Both the position numbers and the translations under genes were made by a program. This document shows positions 57,904 to 64,000 of a stretch of 64,000 bases of DNA, piece after piece. The notes beneath the pieces were generated by a model. That model ran no database searches and had not been told where the DNA came from. It worked only from the letters and a program-made list of their open reading frames with translations. Within the stretch, counting starts at the first letter, position 1; every line of letters starts with the position of its first letter. Source of the stretch: Candidatus Acetothermia bacterium. GTDB taxonomy: Bacteria > Bipolaricaulota > Bipolaricaulia > RBG-16-55-9 > JANLFV01. The DNA is taken from the NCBI GenBank assembly GCA_024653345.1, contig JANLFV010000001.1, positions 20,387 through 84,386 on the forward strand. The letters run 5' to 3'.

Positions 57904-59049
57904 ATGAACAGGCTGAAGCAGCTCGAGGAGCACGGCTTCGACATCCCGACCCAGGAGCGAGCGAGAGAGTATCAGCGCGCGCGACTGCTACTCGCGGCGC
58001 TCGAGTCGCTAGCGCTGCTGGGGCTGCTCCTCTTGTTCGCGGCCTTCGGCTCCGCTCCGCTGAGGGATTGGCTCAGCCGGAGCGCTCAGAGCCCGTGGTC
58101 TGTGAACCTCCTCTACACGCTGATCTTCGGCCTCGGGCTCTCCGTCGCAAGCCTCGTTCCCTCTTGGCGGAACTATCAACTCGAGCGACGCTACGGGCTC
58201 TCGGTCCAACCGCCGAGGGGCTGGCTCGTTGATGAGCTGAAGTCCGGGGCAATCCTCTTGGTGATCTTCTTGGCCGTCTTTCCCGCGATCTATTCGGGCA
58301 TCGCGCGATCCAACGCCTGGTGGGTCACCACTTGGGCCATCACTACGCTATTCATCGTCGTCCTCAGCTTCATTGCCCCGGTGATCCTCATGCCGCTGTT
58401 CTACAAGTTCGTGCCCCTGGAGGACCGGGAGTTGACTGGCAGACTTGAGAGGCTGGTGGAGAAGGCAGGCGTCAAGGTCCTAGGGGTCTTCAAGATGGCG
58501 GCTGCGGCGAAGACGAGGCGGGCTGTCGGGGCCCTGGCGGGGATCGGGAGGACGAGGCGGATCATCCTCTCCGACACGCTGTTGGAGAATTACACGCCCG
58601 AGGAGATCGAGACGGTGGTCGCCCACGAGCTGGGCCACCACGCCCACCGGGACATGTGGAAGCTGATCGCCGGCCAGTCTGCCCTGGCATTGCTCGGCCT
58701 TTATGCCGTCCACTTGGCGCTGGAGCCCTTGGCCAAGGCCTTCGGCCTGGGGAAGGATATCGCCAGGCTCCCGCTGTTCCTAATCATCTTTGGCGGGGTC
58801 TTTTTCGTCCTTTCCCCGCTCTCCAATAGCCTGTCCCGCTGGTTCGAGGGCCAGGCCGACCAGTATGCCCTCCAGCTGGCGAAGAAGCCCGCGGCCCAGG
58901 CGAGGGTGATGGTGAAGATCTGCGACCAGAACCTGAGGTTCGCCGCGCCCCACCTGCTCCTCGAGCTCTTGGCCTACGATCATCCTGCTGGGATCAAGCG
59001 GGTCGAGCGGGTGCGCCGCTTCCTCCGCGAAGCGGGGGCTGAACGATGA
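57904..59049 (+). CDS. M48A (Ste24/CAAX protease-like) membrane metallopeptidase
   Basis: 381 residues. Several membrane segments (about 20-45, 60-85, 115-170), then the zinc motif VVAHELGHHAH (HExxH) and the third ligand in FEGQADQYALQL. YRRYGLS-like YGLSVQPP and LMPLFYKFVPLED, together with GIGRTRRIILSDTLL, place it in the Ste24 branch rather than HtpX. ATG 57904 is 2 bp after the rpmH stop without its own Shine-Dalgarno, so it is likely coupled to rpmH. Role: membrane protein or peptide turnover. Confidence 0.93.
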   Translation: MNRLKQLEEHGFDIPTQERAREYQRARLLLAALESLALLGLLLLFAAFGSAPLRDWLSRSAQSPWSVNLLYTLIFGLGLSVASLVPSWRNYQLERRYGLSVQPPRGWLVDELKSGAILLVIFLAVFPAIYSGIARSNAWWVTTWAITTLFIVVLSFIAPVILMPLFYKFVPLEDRELTGRLERLVEKAGVKVLGVFKMAAAAKTRRAVGALAGIGRTRRIILSDTLLENYTPEEIETVVAHELGHHAHRDMWKLIAGQSALALLGLYAVHLALEPLAKAFGLGKDIARLPLFLIIFGGVFFVLSPLSNSLSRWFEGQADQYALQLAKKPAAQARVMVKICDQNLRFAAPHLLLELLAYDHPAGIKRVERVRRFLREAGAER

Positions 59050-60425
59050 CCTCGCGCAAGCGGCTGAAGCTACTGCTCGGAATAGCCTTGTTGCTCATTC
59101 TGGGGCTCTCGGTCTATCTGGCGCTCGACCGGGACAGAGTCCGGCAGACCTTCCAGAACCTGGTCTTCCGCTTCGAGCCGGGATTCGAGCTCGAGGAATT
59201 TGAAAGGATCTTGGTCATCGCCCCCCATACCGACGACGAGGTCCTCGGCACTGGGGGGGCGATCCAGCGCCACCTGGCCCATGGGGCGCGGGTGGTGGTC
59301 GTGATCCTCACCAATGGGGACGGGCAATACCGGCGGCTCTTCCCCTCCACCAAGGCCTCGATCAACCTGGGCTACACCCGCCAGAACGAGAGCCTGGCCG
59401 CGTTGGCCCATCTCGGCCTTCCGAGGGAGAATGTCATCTTCTTGGGCTACCCCGACCGGGGCCTCTCCGACCTCTGGAACAGCTATTGGGACTGCGAGAG
59501 GCTCTACACCTCCAGATACACGAATGCCGACCGCTCGCCCTACAGCGATAGCTTCACTCCCGAGGCCCCTTACCGCGGGCTCTCGGTCGTAGCCGATCTG
59601 ATGAAGATCATCGCCGAAGAGCAGCCTCAGCTCATCTACCTTCCCCACCCTAACGACCTCCATCCCGATCACCAAGCGGCCTGGGCGTTCACGGTCTATG
59701 CCCTGGAGCGATTGGGGCTCGAGACAGAGCTCTTCACCTACATCATCCATCGTGAGCGGTGGCCCGAGCCGCAGGGGCTCCGGCTCGCTGAGCTCCTCTT
59801 CCCGCCCCCGAGCCTCTTCGCGCTCGACACGGGCTGGATCCGGGTCGATCTCGAGCCGGAGGAGCGGCAGCGGAAGCTTGAGGCGATCCAGCAGTTCCAC
59901 AGCCAGACGAAGTTCATCGAGGACTATCTCGTGAGCTTCGCCCGGGCCAACGAGCTCTTCGGGCTCGTCCCCTCCCTGAGAGTGAGCAGCGCCCTGGAGT
60001 TCCAAGAGCCGGAGGCCGAGGAGAGCCCCGAGGCAAGCCCGCTCACCTCTTACCTCGACCCCCCGAGGCACGGGGCGAGCGACATCCGCTCGGTGACCCT
60101 CGAGCGCGATGGTGAAGGACTCGCGATCTCCGTGGAGTTCTTCTCCGGCCCGTTGCGAAGCGACGAGATCAGGGTCCATCTGAAGCCCCTGGGCACTGAG
60201 GCCGAGCAGACCTTCACCTTCCTGGAGAAGGGAGGGAAGCTCTATCTCAACAACATGGAACTCCTCGACGGGCGAGTGAGCTTTGCTCGCGAGAAGAGCG
60301 CCTTCTCGCTGACAGTTCCTCTGGAACTTCTCGGGAGGCCGAGCTGGCTGATCCTGGGGGTCGAGATCGCCCGGCGCGAGAAGAGCCTGGAGAGATCGGC
60401 CTATCGCCTCGTCTTGCTGGAGTGA
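59046..60425 (+). CDS. PIG-L/LmbE-family deacetylase
   Basis: 459 residues. N-terminal membrane anchor (LLLGIALLLILGLSVYLAL), then the zinc motif APHTDDEVLGTGGAI (PHxDDE), later HPNDLHPDHQAAW with the HPDH ligand. C-terminal about 120 residues form an extra beta domain not seen in minimal PIG-L proteins. Such enzymes remove acetyl groups from N-acetyl sugars. Overlaps the peptidase by ATGA and is followed by a NodS-like methyltransferase, a partnership that recurs in sugar-modifying loci. Confidence 0.92.
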   Translation: MTSRKRLKLLLGIALLLILGLSVYLALDRDRVRQTFQNLVFRFEPGFELEEFERILVIAPHTDDEVLGTGGAIQRHLAHGARVVVVILTNGDGQYRRLFPSTKASINLGYTRQNESLAALAHLGLPRENVIFLGYPDRGLSDLWNSYWDCERLYTSRYTNADRSPYSDSFTPEAPYRGLSVVADLMKIIAEEQPQLIYLPHPNDLHPDHQAAWAFTVYALERLGLETELFTYIIHRERWPEPQGLRLAELLFPPPSLFALDTGWIRVDLEPEERQRKLEAIQQFHSQTKFIEDYLVSFARANELFGLVPSLRVSSALEFQEPEAEESPEASPLTSYLDPPRHGASDIRSVTLERDGEGLAISVEFFSGPLRSDEIRVHLKPLGTEAEQTFTFLEKGGKLYLNNMELLDGRVSFAREKSAFSLTVPLELLGRPSWLILGVEIARREKSLERSAYRLVLLE

Positions 60426-60432
60426 AGCGGCC

Positions 60433-61125
60433 ATGCCCAGGTCCCGTATCCTCGCGGCTGGCCTGGCCCATCTTGCCCAAGGGCTGTATGGCCTAGCCTG
60501 CGCCCTGGTCGGGAGGCGCCTCTACTCCAGGGGGTATTTCGAGCGGCTCTACCGCCGGGGAAGCGATCCCTGGAATTACAGCACGAGCGACTACGAGCAG
60601 AGGAAATATCGGCTGGTGCTGGAGATCCTACCCCGAGCGAGCTACTCCCGGGTCCTCGAGCTCGGCTCGAGCGAGGGGGTTTTCACCGCGATGCTCGGCC
60701 CGCTGGGGACCGAGGTTCTGGGGATCGACATCTCACACCTGGCCTGCGAGCGAGCTCGGGCGAGGTGCGCTCCATTCCCGAACATCAGGTTCCGGGCAGC
60801 GGATATACGCGAGGCTGAGCTTGAGGGCCGGTTCGACCTGATCCTCTGCTCTGAGGTCCTCTATTACCTGGGGGGCAGGCGGGTCCTGGCCGGAGTGCGA
60901 GACAAGCTGGCCGATCTGCTGGCGGACGGCGGCCAGCTCGTGCTGGTCAACCCTCTCCCCCTCGCCTGGTGGGTGCACAAGGTCTTCCGGGCGAATCGCG
61001 AACTCCAGCTTCTGCACGAGCACCTAGAGAGGGACCTCCGACGGCCCTACGCGATCACCCTCTGGACCAAGGTCCCCGAGCAGGTTACAAGCGCAGCATC
61101 AACGCCAGCGGCCACGGCGCCATGA
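60433..61125 (+). CDS. NodS-like SAM-dependent N-methyltransferase
   Basis: 230 residues. DPWNYSTSDYEQRKYRLVLEIL and then VLELGSSEGVFTAML, GIDISHLACERARAR and CSEVLYYL are NodS-type signatures (core DPWNYSTSDYEQRKY). NodS methylates the amino group of a deacetylated glucosamine. Next to a PIG-L deacetylase, a two-step deacetylation and N-methylation of an amino sugar is a natural reading, but the glycan is unknown. A short hydrophobic stretch at the N-terminus may associate it with the membrane. Confidence 0.87.
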   Translation: MPRSRILAAGLAHLAQGLYGLACALVGRRLYSRGYFERLYRRGSDPWNYSTSDYEQRKYRLVLEILPRASYSRVLELGSSEGVFTAMLGPLGTEVLGIDISHLACERARARCAPFPNIRFRAADIREAELEGRFDLILCSEVLYYLGGRRVLAGVRDKLADLLADGGQLVLVNPLPLAWWVHKVFRANRELQLLHEHLERDLRRPYAITLWTKVPEQVTSAASTPAATAP

Positions 61126-61181
61126 TCTGAGCTGCTGCACCCTCTCCTGGAGACGGGGTCGGCCTCACGGGGATTTGCCGA

Positions 61182-61210
61182 TTGCCTTTTCTTGCGCGGG
61201 AGCTTATAGT
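61182..61210 (+). promoter_or_regulatory. Promoter of the beta-helix/DsbA gene
   Basis: TTGCCT (61182-61187), 17-bp spacer, TATAGT (61205-61210), 19 nt before the ATG. Confidence 0.65.
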
Positions 61211-61229
61211 TACCGTGAGGAGGTGGGCG

Positions 61230-62729
61230 ATGCGGAAGATCCTTCTCAGCGCGGCGATCGCGGGGCTAGCGGTTGCCCTATTCACTTCAGGAATTCCGAG
61301 CGGGACGCAAGATCAGCCGGAGTGCACGGTGACCGTCCGGCCTGGGGAGTCGATCCAGGCGGCGATCGATCGGGTCCCCGAGGGGGCGGTGATCTGCCTT
61401 GAGGAAGGGACATGGGAGGAGAACATCGTGATCGGGAAGGGCCTGACCCTGCGCGGGGCAGGGGCGGAGAAGTCGGTCATCAAGGGGAAGGAAGCGGGGA
61501 AGCCGGTGATCCGGATCGAGAGCGAGGAGGAGATCGAGGTTGTGATCGCGGGGCTCACCGCCGCCGAGGCCAAGGGAGGAGACGGCATCCTTGTGGGCGG
61601 CCGGGCCTGCGTGACCATCACCGGCTCGAACTTCGTGGGGAATGAGTATGGCATCTGGCTCGTGGGCTCAGCCCAGGCCACAATCTCTGGCTCAAACTTC
61701 GAGGGGAATGTAGGTGATGGCATCAAGATCAGTGGCTCACCCCAGGCCACCATCTCCAGCTCGAACTTTGAGGGGAATTTGTGGGATGGCATCCGGCTCG
61801 GTGACTCAGCCCAGGCCACAATCGAGGGGAGCAAGATCATCAATAACGAGGGCTACGGCGTGGCGCTCTGGCAGCAGCCCTGTTTCGACGCCGATTGGCT
61901 ATTCGAGGGCGCAGTGCGCGGCAGGAGCAACGAGATCTCCGGGAACAAGGAGGCCGATGTCTGCCCCTCAGAGTTAAGCTTCCTCATGACCGAGGAGGGC
62001 GGCTGCTATGGGCCTCTTTGCCCAGCCCCTCTTGAGGAGCAACCGACGAAGGGCAGCCTGGAGGCACCCGTGACAATGGTCGAGTTCGCTGAGTTCTATT
62101 GCCCATACTGCGCTCGCTACTTCTGGGAGATCTTTCCTAAGATTGAAGAAGAATATATCACCCAGAGCTTAGTCAAGTATCAGTTCCTGAACCTCATCGT
62201 TCATGGCCCTGTAGCCACGCTCGCTGCCGTGGCGGGGGAATGCGCCCATGAGCAAGGCAGATTCTGGCAGTTTCATGACCAGCTCTTCGAGGCCATCTTC
62301 CCTGGCAGGAATCTCTACCAGCGCAGAGAGCTTGACGCCGAGGGCTTGAAAGGAGTTGCGGCCCAGGTCGGCCTCGACATGGAGCGCTTCAGCGCGTGCA
62401 TCGAGAGCTATGATGCGGACTACAGCAGCTGCTTGGCCAGCTACAACGAGTGCACTGGGGCTGGCGGCGATCTCGAGCGCTGCGCCGAGGAGTTCGATCG
62501 ATGCTTAAGTTCCAATAGCATGTTCGCCAAGATCGTGGCCGATCGTGAGGAGCTGGATAGGCTGGTCGCCCAGTTGCCTCCCGAGGAGCAGGCACAGGCT
62601 CAAAGGATCGGGACACCGACCTTCTTCATCAACGGCCATATACTCATCGGTGCACAACCCTTTGAGAGGTTTCGCCAGATGATCGAGCGAGAACTTGCAA
62701 GAGAAAATGAGGAGGTAGTAGAGCATTGA
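61230..62729 (+). CDS. Secreted fusion: NosD-like beta-helix plus DsbA-like thiol oxidoreductase
   Basis: 499 residues. Signal peptide 1-22; about 30-245 a right-handed beta-helix with repeats of about 23 residues (AQATISGSNFEGNVGDGIKI; PQATISSSNFEGNLWDGIRL); about 265-495 a DsbA/DSBA-like thioredoxin fold with active site FYCPYCARYF, an insertion with CASYNEC-type extra cysteines (SSCLASYNEC, ERCAEEFDRC) and the cis-proline loop RIGTPTFFING. Thiol oxidase or isomerase outside the membrane; the beta-helix may bind the substrate or wall glycans. ATG 61230 follows GAGGAGGTGG. Confidence 0.9.
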   Translation: MRKILLSAAIAGLAVALFTSGIPSGTQDQPECTVTVRPGESIQAAIDRVPEGAVICLEEGTWEENIVIGKGLTLRGAGAEKSVIKGKEAGKPVIRIESEEEIEVVIAGLTAAEAKGGDGILVGGRACVTITGSNFVGNEYGIWLVGSAQATISGSNFEGNVGDGIKISGSPQATISSSNFEGNLWDGIRLGDSAQATIEGSKIINNEGYGVALWQQPCFDADWLFEGAVRGRSNEISGNKEADVCPSELSFLMTEEGGCYGPLCPAPLEEQPTKGSLEAPVTMVEFAEFYCPYCARYFWEIFPKIEEEYITQSLVKYQFLNLIVHGPVATLAAVAGECAHEQGRFWQFHDQLFEAIFPGRNLYQRRELDAEGLKGVAAQVGLDMERFSACIESYDADYSSCLASYNECTGAGGDLERCAEEFDRCLSSNSMFAKIVADREELDRLVAQLPPEEQAQAQRIGTPTFFINGHILIGAQPFERFRQMIERELARENEEVVEH

Positions 62730-64000
62730 AGGCCGTCCGAGGGACCCTAGGTCTCATCGCAGTAGTCTTGGCAGCCTGGAGCGTGGTCGGCCAGGCCCAG
62801 TTCTTCGGGCTCGATCCGAGACTGGACTGGCAGGTCCTGGAGACCGAGCACTTCTCGATCATCTTCCCTCCCGGAACGGAGGGGATGGCCCAGGAGGCGG
62901 CCGAGCTGGCCGAGGCCGCTTGGCAATACTGGAGTGAGGAACTGGCTTACACCCCGCCCGGAAAGACAGCCGTTGTCATCACCCCCACCGCCGACTTCTC
63001 CATCGGGGGCGCGACGACCATCCCGAACAACGAGATCATGATCGGGACCTCCGAAGCGCGCTCCTTCGGCGAATGGCTGAACTCCCGCGCTAGGTCGGCC
63101 CTGGAGCAGGTGATCTTCCACGAGCATGGCCACATCGTCGACACCGGCGAGGTAAGCGGGCTCTCCAAGCTCTTGCGAACCCTCTTCGGGGCGATCATCA
63201 TGCCGAACGGGACCAAGCCGGGCTTCTTCAGCGAGGGGGTGGTGATCTCCGCGGAGCATCGCCGCTCCGGAGCCTCCCGCTCGAACGACCCCCGCGACGC
63301 GATGTATCTCCGCGAGATGTGGCTCCAAGATTTGCTTCCCCCGCTCGACCGGGCGAGCCAATATGATTATGCCCGCAGCGGCTGGCCCTCTGGCTACATG
63401 ATCAGCCACGACTACGGGGCCTGGCTCGTCCGCTACCTCGCCGAGGAATATGGGCCGGAGAAGATCGCCAAGATCGATCGGCTCAACGCCGAAAGCCCTC
63501 TCACCACGCTCTCCTTCGGCCTGCTCGTCGACTTCGGCGGCCTGCTGAGGCGGGCCCTGGGAGTGAGCGCTCAGGAGTTCTTCGCTGGGTTCAAGGACTG
63601 GCTGGGGGAGCAGTTCAGGCCCGAGCTCGAGCGGATCGAGTCCGAGGGCGTTGTCGAAGGGAAGAGGATCTCGAAGCTCGCCTACTGGAACAACGACCCC
63701 GCCTGGTCGCCCGACGGGCACTGGATCGCCTATTATCACTACGACGACGCTCGCCAGCCGGGGATCAGGCTGATCCGACCCGACGGGAGCGAGGATCATC
63801 AAGTAACCTCATTCGAGCCCGGTCTGGACTTCTTCCGGCCCCACTTCTGGGCCCCGGTGCCCAGCTGGTCCCCGGACGGGAGGAGCCTGGTCTACGCCAA
63901 GCTCGAGCGCTACGACCGCTACTACATCTACGGGGACATCTACCTCTATGAGTTAGCAACGGGGAAGGAGCGGAGGCTGACTCACCGAGCCCGCGCTTAC
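62726..64000 (+). CDS. Zincin-like peptidase with TolB-type propeller (3'-truncated)
   Basis: 425 codons are open to the window end. TTG 62726 overlaps the previous stop and follows GAGGAGG; ATG is lacking near the N-terminus. Signal peptide 1-23 (LGLIAVVLAAWSVVGQAQ). A Peptidase_MA-like domain follows with HEHGH at 132-136 (HExxH) and a downstream SEGVVISAEHR that may give the third ligand. From about 320 on, WSPDGHWIAYYHYDD and WSPDGRSLVYAKLE are TolB/WD40-like blades. Exported metallopeptidase with a C-terminal propeller is likely; most blades are outside the window. Confidence 0.88.
   Translation, partial: MKAVRGTLGLIAVVLAAWSVVGQAQFFGLDPRLDWQVLETEHFSIIFPPGTEGMAQEAAELAEAAWQYWSEELAYTPPGKTAVVITPTADFSIGGATTIPNNEIMIGTSEARSFGEWLNSRARSALEQVIFHEHGHIVDTGEVSGLSKLLRTLFGAIIMPNGTKPGFFSEGVVISAEHRRSGASRSNDPRDAMYLREMWLQDLLPPLDRASQYDYARSGWPSGYMISHDYGAWLVRYLAEEYGPEKIAKIDRLNAESPLTTLSFGLLVDFGGLLRRALGVSAQEFFAGFKDWLGEQFRPELERIESEGVVEGKRISKLAYWNNDPAWSPDGHWIAYYHYDDARQPGIRLIRPDGSEDHQVTSFEPGLDFFRPHFWAPVPSWSPDGRSLVYAKLERYDRYYIYGDIYLYELATGKERRLTHRARAY

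Noticed and set aside
59070..60434. 454-codon open frame on the minus strand
   Set aside because: It lies entirely opposite the PIG-L gene, has no ribosome site, and reflects third-position GC bias. The PIG-L motifs on the plus strand are decisive.
1..64000. CRISPR array, insertion sequence, prophage or rRNA genes
   Set aside because: No regularly spaced repeats, transposase or integrase motifs, phage genes or rRNA sequence were seen anywhere in the window.

Overview
The window comes from a GC-rich, probably anaerobic and possibly thermophilic bacterium that lives at least partly on H2 or peptides. The evidence is a group 3c-type [NiFe] hydrogenase with heterodisulfide-reductase-like partners, an oligopeptide ABC importer, a THEP1-type NTPase and an archaeal-looking ThiL. 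Gene packing is bacterial: tight operons, ATGA overlaps, sigma70-like promoters, strong Shine-Dalgarno sites, bacterial L34, IF-2, RbfA, UvrB and GlmS. A lineage such as Bipolaricaulota (OP1) would fit, but this is inference only; there is no rRNA gene in the window to test it.

Layout. 1-3.2 kb: end of a peptide ABC importer. 3.2-6.3 kb: a CopG/BrnT-like toxin-antitoxin pair lying between a 53-bp direct repeat that copies the 3' end of a neighbouring vWA gene. 6.6-16.7 kb: an eight-gene redox operon (fused HdrBC, HdrA with an inserted GltD-like module, two NfnAB-like flavoproteins, MvhD, hydrogenase small and large subunits, maturation protease). 16.7-25.2 kb: cofactor and small-molecule genes (folE, thiL, DUF362, methyltransferases, Ca2+ antiporter, NTPase, argF). 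25.2-31 kb: secreted phosphoesterase and CAP lipoprotein, sua5, ychF, sucD. 31.05-31.24 kb: a gene-free stretch that folds on the minus strand into a cloverleaf with a canonical T-arm, a tRNA-like RNA I cannot assign to a known class. 31.4-44 kb: housekeeping (infB-ylxP-rbfA, M42 peptidase, uvrB, pgk, glmS). 44-49 kb: an ECF sigma/anti-sigma operon next to several small secreted proteins, two of which share a 34-bp promoter element, and one of which carries an in-frame amber codon. 49.4-57.5 kb: a large BTAD/AAA/TPR regulator and a yhbD-bactofilin-DUF4097-DUF885 operon. 57.7-64 kb: rpmH, M48 peptidase, PIG-L deacetylase with a NodS-like methyltransferase, a beta-helix/DsbA fusion and a zincin/TolB-like protein cut off by the window end.

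Regulation visible in the sequence is unusually legible: many genes have close matches to TTGACA-17-TATAAT, and at least three (thiL, uvrB, pgk) have the -10 box only 6-8 nt before the start codon and so should give leaderless mRNAs. The strongest candidates for undescribed biology are the hydrogenase/Hdr/Nfn operon with its composite HdrA, the tRNA-like RNA, the repeat-flanked toxin-antitoxin insertion, and the shared promoter element near the ECF sigma operon.
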